This document shows positions 32,449 through 42,100 of a stretch of 64,000 bases of DNA, piece by piece. This DNA is from Blautia sp. GTDB lineage: Bacteria; Bacillota; Clostridia; Lachnospirales; Lachnospiraceae. The stretch spans positions 18,074 through 82,073 of the forward strand of contig JAFTPT010000021.1 of the NCBI GenBank assembly GCA_017463155.1, read 5' to 3'. The notes beneath the pieces are model-generated. The model saw nothing but the letters and a program-made list of their open reading frames with translations, did no database searches and was not told the origin of the DNA. The number at the start of each line of letters is the position of its first letter. Within the stretch, counting starts at the first letter, position 1. A program made the position numbers and the translations under genes.

Positions 32449-34854
32449 ATGAATTACGGATATTTTGATGATAAGAACAGAGAATATGTGATCACCAGGC
32501 CGGACACGCCTTCTCCCTGGGCCAACTACCTGGGATCCCCGGAGTACGGGGCTCTGATCTCCAACAACGCGGGCGGGTACAGCTTTGTCCGCTCCGGTGC
32601 CAACGGAAGGATCCTCCGGTATATTTTTGACGGCAAGGACCGCCCGGGACGCTATATCTATCTCCGGGATAACGAGGACGGGGACTTCTGGTCCGTGTCC
32701 TGGCAGCCGGTCGGAAAGGACCTAGCGGTTTTTAAGACCGAATGCCGGCACGGTCTCGGTTATACCACGATCGATACACACTACAGCGGGATCCGCTCGA
32801 CGGGTACCTTTTATGTACCCAGGGAGAAAGACTGGGAGGTCTGGCACCTGACGCTCACCAATGAGAGCGACCGCCCGAGACGTCTTACGGTGACCGGGTA
32901 CGCGGAGTTTACCAACAACAGCAACTATGAGCAGGATTCGGTCAACCTGCAGTATTCCAGGTATATCACCCGCACGGTCTTTTATGATGACCTTCTGCTG
33001 CACCGGATCCACGGAAATGTGGATACGGCCAATCAGAAAAATCCGGCGAAGCATGACGTGGAAGAGCGTTTCTTCGGCCTGACGGGAAGCCCCGTGTCCT
33101 CGTACTGCGGGGACAGAGACCTGTTCCTGGGCAGCTATCATGACTACCGGGATCCGGCCGGCGTGATCTCGGGAGACCTCGGAAACCAGGTCAACTATAA
33201 TGAATATGGCTGCGGGGCCCTGTCCACCGTGGTGGAGCTTGCTCCGGGAAGCTGTGTGCAGATGTCCTTTGTCCTCGGCGCCAAAAGCCTGGCCGAGGCA
33301 AAGACGATCCTGAAAAGCTATGAGGATGAAACGCGGATCGAAAAAGAGATCGAAGAGCTCAGGGAGCAGTGGAGCGAAAGGCTCTCTGCCTTCCGTGTCA
33401 GCACGCCCTGCCCGGAATTCGACACGATGATCAATACCTGGAACGCCTACAACTGTTTTATGACCTTTATCTGGTCCAGGGCGGCTTCCTTTACCTACTG
33501 CGGCCTTCGGAACGGGTACGGCTACCGGGATACGGTCCAGGATATCCAGGGCATCATCCACCTGATGCCGGAGATGGCGGCGGAGAAGATCCGGTTCATG
33601 CTGACGGCCCAGGTGGACAACGGCGCGGGACTTCCGCTGGTCAAATTCACGCACAACCCCGGGCACGAAGATACGCCGGACGATGCCTCCTATGTGAAGG
33701 AGACAGGGCATCCTGCCTATCGTGCGGATGACGCTCTGTGGCTGTTCCCGACGGTGTACAAGTATATAGCGGAGAGCGGCAATACCGCTTTCCTTGACGA
33801 GGTGCTTCCTTTTGCCAACAAGGACGAGGGGACAGTCTACGAGCACATGAAACGGGCGATCCGGTTCTCGCTTTCACATCTCGGGCCTCACGGCATGCCG
33901 GCCGGTCTGTATGCGGACTGGAACGACTGCCTGCGGCTCGGCAAGAACGGGGAGTCCACGTTTGTGGCCCTGCAGTTCTACTACGCCATGACCGTCATGC
34001 GGGCCTTTGCGGAATGCAAGGGTGAAGAAGAGGACCTGCGGTGGCTTACAGAGGAGCAGGAACGTTTCGGATCCCTGGTGGACAGCCTCTGCTGGAATGA
34101 GGACCGTTTTATCCGCGGCTTTACCGAGGAAGGGACCGTGATCGGCGGACGAGGCGACAGGGAAGCGAACATGTGGCTGAATCCCCAGAGCTGGTCCGTG
34201 ATCAGCGGCCTGGCCGGCCGTGACCAGGCAGAGGCCTGCATGCAGCAGGTCCTGGAACGGCTGAATACGGAGTACGGTGCTGTTCTGATGGATCCGCCGT
34301 ATCATTCCGAAGCCTTCGAAGGAGCCCTGGCGGTCATCTTTAACGCGGGTACCAAGGAGAACGGAGGGATCTTTTCACAGTCCCAGGGATGGCTTGTGCT
34401 TGCGGAGGCGCTGCTCGGCCATGGAGACAGGGCGTTTGCCTACTGGAAGGAGAACGCGCCGTCCATGCAGAACGACCGGGCGGAGATCCGGCGGCTGGAG
34501 CCTTACTGCTACGGGCAGTTTACGGAAGGGAAGACAAGTCCGCACTTCGGCCGTTCCCATGTACACTGGCTGACCGGCACGGCGTCGACGATGATGGTCG
34601 GCGTGGTGGAAGGGATCCTGGGCATGCGTCCGGACCTTAAAGGCCTTCGGATCGCACCGTCCATCCCGGCAGAATGGGATCATTTCGAGATCGACAAGAC
34701 GTTCAGAGGAAAGACCCTCCATATCCGGATCGAGAATCCGGAGCACAGGGAGAGCGGCTTTACCTCCGTCGCGCTCAACGGTCAGGCGATGCCGGACAAC
34801 TATGTATCCTATGACGCCCTTAACGAGGAAAACGAGATAAAGATCGTCATGTAA
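32449..34854 (+). CDS. GH94 family disaccharide phosphorylase (cellobiose phosphorylase-like)
   Basis: This is an 801-residue cytoplasmic enzyme of glycoside hydrolase family 94. The N-terminal beta-sandwich starts MNYGYFDDKNREYVITRPDT and includes NNAGGYSFVRSGANGRILRY. The (alpha/alpha)6 barrel follows, with RNGYGYRDTVQDIQG and general-acid candidate D490 in YADWNDCLRLG; VLMDPPYHSEAFEG and KENGGIFSQSQGW line the active site. It should phosphorolyse a beta-linked disaccharide to a sugar-1-phosphate. Cellobiose is the closest known substrate, but others such as diacetylchitobiose cannot be excluded. It begins 24 bases after the sensor kinase. Confidence 0.88.
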   Translation: MNYGYFDDKNREYVITRPDTPSPWANYLGSPEYGALISNNAGGYSFVRSGANGRILRYIFDGKDRPGRYIYLRDNEDGDFWSVSWQPVGKDLAVFKTECRHGLGYTTIDTHYSGIRSTGTFYVPREKDWEVWHLTLTNESDRPRRLTVTGYAEFTNNSNYEQDSVNLQYSRYITRTVFYDDLLLHRIHGNVDTANQKNPAKHDVEERFFGLTGSPVSSYCGDRDLFLGSYHDYRDPAGVISGDLGNQVNYNEYGCGALSTVVELAPGSCVQMSFVLGAKSLAEAKTILKSYEDETRIEKEIEELREQWSERLSAFRVSTPCPEFDTMINTWNAYNCFMTFIWSRAASFTYCGLRNGYGYRDTVQDIQGIIHLMPEMAAEKIRFMLTAQVDNGAGLPLVKFTHNPGHEDTPDDASYVKETGHPAYRADDALWLFPTVYKYIAESGNTAFLDEVLPFANKDEGTVYEHMKRAIRFSLSHLGPHGMPAGLYADWNDCLRLGKNGESTFVALQFYYAMTVMRAFAECKGEEEDLRWLTEEQERFGSLVDSLCWNEDRFIRGFTEEGTVIGGRGDREANMWLNPQSWSVISGLAGRDQAEACMQQVLERLNTEYGAVLMDPPYHSEAFEGALAVIFNAGTKENGGIFSQSQGWLVLAEALLGHGDRAFAYWKENAPSMQNDRAEIRRLEPYCYGQFTEGKTSPHFGRSHVHWLTGTASTMMVGVVEGILGMRPDLKGLRIAPSIPAEWDHFEIDKTFRGKTLHIRIENPEHRESGFTSVALNGQAMPDNYVSYDALNEENEIKIVM

Positions 34855-34866
34855 GAGCTGAGTATA

Positions 34867-34895
34867 TTGAAAATCAACGGTTTTTGGGATATGAT
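34867..34895 (+). promoter_or_regulatory. Promoter of hisH
   Basis: TTGAAA (34867-34872), a 17-base spacer and TATGAT (34890-34895) lie 34 bases before the GTG start. Confidence 0.75.
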
Positions 34896-34929
34896 AGTAC
34901 ATAAGTAATTCAGGGAGTGGACAAAAAAA

Positions 34930-35550
34930 GTGATAGCGATCATAGATTACGATGCCGGTAATATCAAAAGTGTACAGAAGGCACTGGAGCTTCTGGGAGA
35001 AGAGACCTGCGTGACCCGTGACAGGGATATACTGCTCTCGGCTGACAAGGTGATCCTGCCCGGCGTGGGCAGCTTCGGCGACGCCATGCAGAAGCTTCAC
35101 CAGTACGCCCTGATCCCTGTGATCGAACAGATCGCAGATAAGGGGACGCCTTTTCTCGGGATCTGCCTGGGCCTTCAGCTTCTGTTCGAGAGCAGTGACG
35201 AAGCACCCGGCGTGCCCGGGCTCGGCCTTATCAAAGGGAAGATCCTCAGGATCCCCGACGCGGAAGGCCTGAAGATCCCTCACATGGGGTGGAATTCCCT
35301 GCATCTTTTGAACAACGGCAGGCTGTTTGCCGGGATCCCGGAGGAATCCTACGTCTATTTTGTTCACTCGTACTATCTGCAGGCGGACGATCCCGCGGTC
35401 GTCACGGCGGAGACCACCTACGGGGTGACGATCCATGCTTCGGTGGAGCAGGGGAACCTTTTCGCCTGCCAGTTCCATCCGGAAAAGAGCAGCCGGACAG
35501 GACTTCAGATCCTGCGTAATTTTGCCGCACTTCGGAAGGAGAAGAGCTGA
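34930..35550 (+). CDS. hisH: Imidazole glycerol phosphate synthase, glutamine amidotransferase subunit
   Basis: This is a 206-residue class I glutaminase. The nucleophile is C79 ([15 protein letters not shown]), and the His/Glu pair is in CQFHPEKS. It opens [19 protein letters not shown], as in HisH. With HisF it makes imidazole glycerol phosphate and AICAR in histidine synthesis. GTG is the start, with CAGGGAGTGG upstream. The stop overlaps the hisF ATG, fitting a 1:1 complex. No other his genes are nearby. Confidence 0.95.
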   Translation: MIAIIDYDAGNIKSVQKALELLGEETCVTRDRDILLSADKVILPGVGSFGDAMQKLHQYALIPVIEQIADKGTPFLGICLGLQLLFESSDEAPGVPGLGLIKGKILRIPDAEGLKIPHMGWNSLHLLNNGRLFAGIPEESYVYFVHSYYLQADDPAVVTAETTYGVTIHASVEQGNLFACQFHPEKSSRTGLQILRNFAALRKEKS

Positions 35551-36320
35551 TGTTTACCAAGCGGATCATTCCCTGCCTGGACGTGAACCGGGGCAGGGTC
35601 GTCAAGGGTGTGAATTTTGTCAATCTGAAGGACGCGGGGGATCCCGTCGAGATCGCGAAGGCCTATGATGCGGCCGGTGCCGACGAGGTGGTCTTTCTCG
35701 ACATCACCGCCTCCAATGAACAGCGTGATACCGTGGTCGACATGGTCAGGGCCGTGGCGGCCAATGTGTTTATTCCGTTTACCGTGGGCGGAGGGATCCG
35801 GACCACGGACGACTTCAAACGTCTTCTCCGGGAAGGAGCGGACAAGATCTCCGTCAACTCCGCGGCGATCGACAGGCCGGAGCTGATCCGGGAGGCCGCC
35901 GACAAGTTCGGGAGCCAGTGCGTGGTCGTCGCGATCGACGCCAAACGGCGTCCGGACGGCGGCTGGAATATCTACAAGCACGGCGGACGGCTGGATACCG
36001 GCATCGACGCACTTTGGTGGGCGAAGGAAGCCGAAAGGCTCGGAGCCGGCGAGATCCTGCTGACCAGCATGGACTGCGACGGAACCAAGGCGGGGTATGA
36101 CATCCCGCTCACCCGGGCAGTCTCGGAGGCAGTCGGGATCCCCGTGATCGCGTCCGGCGGCGCGGGAACACTGGAGCATTTTTACGAGGCGCTGACGACA
36201 GGCGGCGCGGACGCGGCTTTGGCTGCATCCTTGTTCCACTATAAAGAGCTGGAGATCGAGGAGGTCAAGGAATACCTGCAAAAGCGCGGGGTTTCCGTAC
36301 GACGTACAAAGGAGTTTTGA
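35550..36320 (+). CDS. hisF: Imidazole glycerol phosphate synthase, cyclase subunit
   Basis: This is a 256-residue beta/alpha barrel. Catalytic D11 lies in [15 protein letters not shown] and the second Asp in [15 protein letters not shown]. Phosphate loops are present ([23 protein letters not shown]). It condenses PRFAR with ammonia channelled from HisH. It overlaps hisH by one base (TGATG) and is followed one base after its stop by ung, so three genes form a tight unit. Confidence 0.96.
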   Translation: MFTKRIIPCLDVNRGRVVKGVNFVNLKDAGDPVEIAKAYDAAGADEVVFLDITASNEQRDTVVDMVRAVAANVFIPFTVGGGIRTTDDFKRLLREGADKISVNSAAIDRPELIREAADKFGSQCVVVAIDAKRRPDGGWNIYKHGGRLDTGIDALWWAKEAERLGAGEILLTSMDCDGTKAGYDIPLTRAVSEAVGIPVIASGGAGTLEHFYEALTTGGADAALAASLFHYKELEIEEVKEYLQKRGVSVRRTKEF

Positions 36321-36321
36321 G

Positions 36322-36999
36322 ATGGCGGCAATCGCGGGAGACTGGCTGGAGGCTCTGAGAGATGAGTTCCGGCAGCCCTACTACGCAAAACTATACAAGA
36401 CGGTCAACGAGGAATACCGGACCCGGAAGATCTTTCCGCCGGCGGATGAGATGTTCAACGCGTTTCATTTCACGCCTCTCCATGAGGTGAAGGTGGTGAT
36501 CCTGGGACAGGATCCTTATCACAATGACGGACAGGCCCACGGGCTTTGCTTTTCGGTACGGAAGGGAGTGGAGATCCCTCCGTCCCTCGTCAATATCTAC
36601 CAGGAGCTTCATGACGACTGCGGCTGCTTTATTCCGGATAACGGTTATCTGGAGAAATGGGCGCGCCAGGGTGTGCTGCTTCTGAACACCGTGCTGACCG
36701 TGCGGGCCCATCAGGCCAATTCCCACCGGGGGATCGGCTGGGAGGAGTTCACGGACGCCGCGATCCGGGCTCTTGACAACGAAGACCGGCCCATCGTCTT
36801 CATGCTTTGGGGACGGCCGGCCCAGAACAAAAAAAGCATGCTGCACAACCCGCGGCATCTGGTGCTCGAGGCACCGCATCCGAGTCCGCTTTCGGCTTAC
36901 AGGGGATTCTTCGGGTGCAGGCATTTCAGTCAGGCAAACGAATTTCTGCAGCAGAACGGGATCGCTCCCATCGACTGGCAGATCGAGAATATAGGATAA
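36322..36999 (+). CDS. ung: Uracil-DNA glycosylase
   Basis: This is a 225-residue family 1 enzyme that removes uracil from DNA. D64 in VVILGQDPYHNDGQAHGLCFSV (water-activating motif GQDPYH) and the HPSPLSAYRGFFGCRHFS segment (His and DNA-intercalation loop) are intact. NTVLTVRAHQANSHRG, the usual uracil-binding region, is also present. The start lies one base after the hisF stop, so it is translated from the his transcript. The pairing with hisF has no obvious functional logic. Confidence 0.95.
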   Translation: MAAIAGDWLEALRDEFRQPYYAKLYKTVNEEYRTRKIFPPADEMFNAFHFTPLHEVKVVILGQDPYHNDGQAHGLCFSVRKGVEIPPSLVNIYQELHDDCGCFIPDNGYLEKWARQGVLLLNTVLTVRAHQANSHRGIGWEEFTDAAIRALDNEDRPIVFMLWGRPAQNKKSMLHNPRHLVLEAPHPSPLSAYRGFFGCRHFSQANEFLQQNGIAPIDWQIENIG

Positions 37000-37011
37000 G
37001 GGACAGGGAAC

Positions 37012-38637
37012 ATGGCAAAGAAGAACAATGACAATACACTGGTAAGGAACGCGTCCTTCCTGATGGTGGCAGCGCTGATCTCCAAGATCATCGGAATGCT
37101 CTACAAGAGTCCGCTTTCGACGACTCTCGGCAACAAGAGCTTTGCCCTTTTTCAGTATGCGCAGAATGCCTACTTCATCCTGCTGATGATCGCTTCCTTC
37201 AGTATTCCGCAGGCGGTTTCCAAGATCATGGCCGAAAAGATCGCTTTCCGCCGGTACAGGGACGCCCAGAAGGTGTTTTACTGTTCCTTGCTCTACGCAG
37301 CGATCGCGGGCGGGATCGTGGCCCTGTTCTGTGTGTTCGGAGCCTCGATCATGGTCCCGGACAAGATGGCCGGGGCCAGGCTGGCGCTGCAGATGCTGGC
37401 ACCGACGATCTTCCTTTCGGGGATCCTGGGCGTGTTCCGCGGTTATTTCCAGGCCTACCGGAATATGATGCCGACCTCGCTTTCGCAGATCATTGAGCAG
37501 ATCTTCGTTGCGGTATTCGCGCTTCTGATGTCCGGCATCATGATCCGGAGCCATGGCGGTGCAGGCACGGCCGAGGGGGAAAAATGGGGCGCGGCAGGCG
37601 CGACCATGGGTACCGGCGCGGGCGTGACGGCGGCGCTGGTCTTCATGCTGCTGATCTATCTTCTGAACGCGGGGACGATCCGGCGCAAGATCAGGCGGGA
37701 CCGGGTCTCGGTGGACGAGCCGGTATCCGACGTGATGAAGAACATCGTCCTGATCGTCATGCCGATCATCTTCAGTGCCTTTATCTACAATGTTAACGGT
37801 TATGTGAACAGCTACATGTACACGGATATCCTGGGCCGGAAAGGGATGGACCAGGATCTTCTGCAGTCGCTGTACGCCGAGTACGGATACTTTATGACGC
37901 TCATCAATATCCCGCTGACGCTGGCCAGTACGGCGCCGACCTCCATGATCCCGGAGGTTTCCGCGCACTACGCCAAGAGGGATATTCCCATGGCCAATTA
38001 CAAGATCGACAGGGCGACCTGGATCAGCATGATCATCTCGATCCCGGCGGCGGTGGGGCTCGCGGTCCTGGCGGGACCTGTCACCAGGCTGATCTTCCCG
38101 GGGACGAACGGCGCTGCCGGCAATCTGATGGTGCTGGGCGCCATCACCATCATCCTGAACGGGAACTCGAACATTTCCAACGGCGTCCTGCAGGGGATCG
38201 GCAAACCGAACATTCCGATGATCCACGCGGCCATCGCGTTGGGCGCGGACGTGGTCGCCATGTTCCTGCTGCTTCATTTCACAGATTTCGGGATCTACAC
38301 CATCGTGCTGGCCATGATCGTCTACGCGGTGATCATGTGTGTGCTGAACGGTCTGTCGATCCGCAAATACCTGGGCTACACCAATCCCTGGAAGATGGCT
38401 TACATGAATCCGCTGATCGCTTCGGTGCCCATGGCCGCCGTGGCGGGCGGCGTCTACTACGGCCTGTACATGGTGCTTCATTCCAATTTTATCAGCCTGG
38501 CCGTGGCGGTAGTGCTGGCGGTTGCCGTGTATTTCTTTGTCTATCTGCTGGTGAGCCGTCCCTCGGCGGATGAGATCCGGATGATCCCGGGCGGAGGCCT
38601 TCTTCTGAAGGTGGCCCGGCGGCTCCGGCTGGCCTGA
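37012..38637 (+). CDS. Polysaccharide/lipid II flippase of the MOP superfamily (SpoVB/MurJ-like)
   Basis: This is a 541-residue membrane protein with about fourteen helices. It begins LVRNASFLMVAALISKIIGMLYKSPLSTTLG and contains SIPQAVSKIMAEKIAFRRYRDA, FRGYFQAYRNMMPTSLSQIIEQ and the repeat-half counterpart ISNGVLQGIGKPNIPM. This matches the Firmicutes SpoVB/YtgP/MurJ-related group that flips lipid-linked wall precursors. It lies 12 bases after ung. Whether it moves lipid II or another glycan lipid cannot be decided. It has no sporulation genes nearby. Confidence 0.88.
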   Translation: MAKKNNDNTLVRNASFLMVAALISKIIGMLYKSPLSTTLGNKSFALFQYAQNAYFILLMIASFSIPQAVSKIMAEKIAFRRYRDAQKVFYCSLLYAAIAGGIVALFCVFGASIMVPDKMAGARLALQMLAPTIFLSGILGVFRGYFQAYRNMMPTSLSQIIEQIFVAVFALLMSGIMIRSHGGAGTAEGEKWGAAGATMGTGAGVTAALVFMLLIYLLNAGTIRRKIRRDRVSVDEPVSDVMKNIVLIVMPIIFSAFIYNVNGYVNSYMYTDILGRKGMDQDLLQSLYAEYGYFMTLINIPLTLASTAPTSMIPEVSAHYAKRDIPMANYKIDRATWISMIISIPAAVGLAVLAGPVTRLIFPGTNGAAGNLMVLGAITIILNGNSNISNGVLQGIGKPNIPMIHAAIALGADVVAMFLLLHFTDFGIYTIVLAMIVYAVIMCVLNGLSIRKYLGYTNPWKMAYMNPLIASVPMAAVAGGVYYGLYMVLHSNFISLAVAVVLAVAVYFFVYLLVSRPSADEIRMIPGGGLLLKVARRLRLA

Positions 38638-38654
38638 CGGAGGAAGCCGACAAA

Positions 38655-39044
38655 ATGCTGACATACGAAGAATTCAAGGATATCGTGGAGGAGGAGCTGG
38701 AACTGCTCCCCGAATACGTATACAAGGAACTGAACGGGGGCGTGCTCGTGGAGGAATACACGTACATGCATCCTGCCCGGGTGGCGGACGATCTGTATAT
38801 CCTGGGGATCTATTCGGTCGATCCGATCCTCGGCAAGCAGATCCGGCTTTATTATGGCTCCTTTATGGCCACGATGGGGTACCGGAGCATCGAAGACATA
38901 CGGCTGCAGGTCCGGGACACGGTGCGGCATGAATTCCTGCATCATCTTGAGACCAACGCCGGTCTGTTCGGAAAAGGAACGCTGATCGAAGAAGACCGCG
39001 ACCGCATGCGGACCTACTACATGCGGCATCGGGAAATAGATTAA
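38655..39044 (+). CDS. Small zincin-like metallopeptidase family protein
   Basis: This is a 129-residue protein of the possible zinc metallopeptidase family (zincin_1/DUF1025-type). The HExxH motif is present in RHEFLHHLETNAG, and the upstream ILGIYSVDPILGKQIRLYYGSF fits the family beta region. There is no signal peptide, so it is cytoplasmic. Substrates of this family are unknown. It starts 17 bases after the flippase gene and ends just before palindromic repeat copy 4. Confidence 0.82.
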   Translation: MLTYEEFKDIVEEELELLPEYVYKELNGGVLVEEYTYMHPARVADDLYILGIYSVDPILGKQIRLYYGSFMATMGYRSIEDIRLQVRDTVRHEFLHHLETNAGLFGKGTLIEEDRDRMRTYYMRHREID

Positions 39045-39068
39045 ACAAACTGGGAAGGACAGGAAAAA

Positions 39069-39130
39069 GACAGGGGACGGTTCTGTGTCTTGTTTGACTC
39101 GTCAAACAAGACACAGAACCGTCCCCTGTC
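39069..39130. repeat. 62-base palindromic repeat, copy 4
   Basis: Identical to copy 1 over all 62 bases, with flanks GGAAAAA and TTTTTCC that extend the stem. It lies between the convergent ends of the metallopeptidase and the dehydratase/activase gene. Confidence 0.95.
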
Positions 39131-39144
39131 TTTTTCCTGCTGTT

Positions 39145-42100
39145 TCAGGAGGTTTTTTCGAGGTTTTTGACGGCGGTGGACAGCATCAGCTTGATCCGGT
39201 TCAGCTGGTTGACCTCGCTGGCGCCGGGATCGTAGTCGATGGCCACGATGTTGGCGGTCGGATGGGTCCGGCGGATCTCCTTGATGACGCCCTTGCCAAC
39301 GATGTGGTTCGGCAGGCAGCCGAAGGGCTGGATGCAGACGATGTTCGGCACACCGCCGTGGATCAGCTCCAGCATCTCACCGGTCAGGAACCAGCCTTCA
39401 CCGGTCTGGTTGCCCGTGGATACGATGGGGGAGGCCATGCGGGCCAGCTCCCGGATATCCGCGGAAGGGGTAAAATGCCGGCTGGCCGCGAGGGCTTCGT
39501 CGGCGGTCCTGCGGATCCAGTCGATGCCTTTGACGCCCCAGTTGGCGATGGTCGCCTTGGTTTTTTTGAAGCCCAGGGCATCCACCTTGAAATTCTGGTT
39601 GTACAGACAATAGTTCATAAAATCGATCAGGTCAGGCACCACGGCCTCCGCGCCCTCGGCCTCCAGAAGATCGGCCAGGTGATTGTTGGCGGCGGGCATG
39701 AATTTGACCAGGATCTCACCGACGATGCCGACCCGCGGCTTCTTTTCGCCGGTGACCGGAATGGTGTCGAAGTCGTGGACCATCTCGCGGCACATCTTCT
39801 TAAACTGGCTGTGGCTCACGCTGCTCCCCTGGACAAAGGAGATGACGCGCTGCTCCCAGATCTTGTGCTTGCGGTTGACAATGCCTTTTTCCACCTCGTA
39901 GGGACGCATCCGGTAGGTGCATTTCATGAGGATGTCGCCGAACACGGCCGCGTAGCAGACCCGCTTGATGAGCGGCAGGGTCAGCTTGAAGCCGGGGTTG
40001 CTCTCCAGACCGCTTAGGTTCAGCGAGATCACGGGCACCTGCTCCATGTTGGCTTTTTTGAGGGCCCTGCGGATAAAGGCAATATAGTTGGAGGCACGGC
40101 AGCCTCCCCCGGTCTGCGTCATCAGGACCGCGGTCTTGTCAAGGTCGTATTTGCCGGACAGCAGCTCGTCCATGATCTGTCCGACCACAATCAGGGACGG
40201 ATAGCAGGCGTCGTTGTTGACATATTTAAGACCTACGTCAACCGCGCCCTTGTTGTCGTTCTTCATGACCTGAAGGTTGTAGCCGCAGGTGTTGAAGGCC
40301 GCCTGGAACAGCGAAAAATGGATCGGAGACATCTGCGGGCAGAGGATTGTGTAATCCTTGCGCATCTCCTTGGTAAAGACCACCTTCTCGATGGAGGACG
40401 GCTCGACCACGCGTTCCTTTTTCTGCCGTTCCTTGGCACGCAGGGCGGCCAGAAGCGAGCGCACACGGATCCTCGCGGCGCCGAGGTTGTTGACCTCATC
40501 GATCTTCAGGCAGGTGTAGATCTTGCCGCTCCGCTCCAGGATCTCATAGACCTGGTCGGTGGTGACGGCGTCCAGTCCGCAGCCGAAGGAGTTGAGCTGG
40601 ATCAGGTCCAGGTCCTCCCGGGTCTTGACATAATTGGCGGCGGCATACAGCCTGGAGTGGTACATCCACTGGTCGTTGACACGGATGGGCCGCTCCACGG
40701 GCACCAGATGGGAGACGGAATCCTCCGTGAGCACCGCCACGCCGAAGCTGTTGATCAGGTCCGGGATCCCGTGATGGATCTCCGGGTCGATGTGGTACGG
40801 CCGGCCGGCGAGCACGATGCCGCGGCGGCCTGTCTCTTCGAGATAGGAAAGGGTCTCCTCGCCCTTCTTTTCGATGTCATGGCGGACCTGTTCCATCTCG
40901 GCCCAGCCCTTGTGGGCGGCGGCGCGGACTTCCGCGGCCGGGAGGTCCGGGAAGACCTCGACCAGACGGTCGGTCAGGATCGCTTCCGAGGTGAAGGCCA
41001 TGAACGGATTCCTGAAATCGATGGAAGGATCGTGCAGTTCATCCACATTGTTCTTGATGTTCTCCGCGTAGGAGGTGACGATCGGGCAGTTGTAGTGGTT
41101 GACTGCGTCCGGGAATTCGTTCCGTTCGTAGGGAATGCAGGGATAGAAGATGAACTTCACGCCGTTCCGGATCAGCCAGGTCACGTGGCCGTGGGCCAGC
41201 TTGGCCGGATAGCATTCCGACTCGCTTGGGATAGATTCGATCCCCAGCTCGTAGATCTTGCGGTTGGAGGTGGGAGAAAGCACCACCTCATAGGAAAGCT
41301 CCGTAAAGAAGGTATACCAGAAGGGATAGTTCTCAAACATGTTGAGGACCCTCGGGATACCGACCTTGCCGCGGCGTGCTTTGTCCGGCGGCAGGGGCTC
41401 GTAGGAGAAGAGCCTCTTGTATTTGTACTCGAACAGGTTCGGGATGTTGTCCTTGTTCTTCTCTTTGCCCAGGCCGCGCTCGCAGCGGTTGCCGCTGATG
41501 TACTGACGTCCGCCGGAGAATTTGTTGATGGTGAGCCGGCAGCTGTTGGTGCAGCCGCGGCAGTTGGCCATCCGCGTCGTGTACTCCAGCGAATTGATCT
41601 TGTCGATGGAGAGCATCGTGGTCCCGGTGCCTTCCTCGTAGCGCTCCCTGGCGATGAGGGCGGCGCCGAAGGCCCCCATGATCCCGGCAATGTCGGGCCG
41701 GATGGCTTCGCAGTTGGCGATCCGTTCAAAGCTCCGCAGCACGGCGTCGTTGTAGAAGGTTCCTCCCTGCACGACGATGTGGCGTCCGAGCTCCGAAGCG
41801 TCCGAGACCTTGATGACCTTGTAGAGCGCGTTCTTTATGACGGAGTAGGCCAGGCCGGCGGAAATGTCGGAAACCTCCGCGCCTTCCTTCTGGGCCTGCT
41901 TGACCTTGGAGTTCATGAACACGGTGCAGCGGGTCCCGAGGTCGATGGGGTGCTTCGCAAACAGAGCGGCTTTCGCGAAATCCTGCACGGAGTAGTTAAG
42001 GGACTTGGCGAAGGTCTCTATAAAGGAACCGCAGCCAGAGGAGCAGGCCTCGTTCAGCTGAACGCTGTCGACGGTCTGGTTTTTGATCTTGATGCATTTC

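Noticed and set aside
39085-39144. Possible short peptide (MSCLTRQTRHRTVPCL-like) in the palindromic repeats
   Set aside because: It is encoded only because the palindrome is open in that frame. The same peptide recurs at every copy and has no ribosome site.
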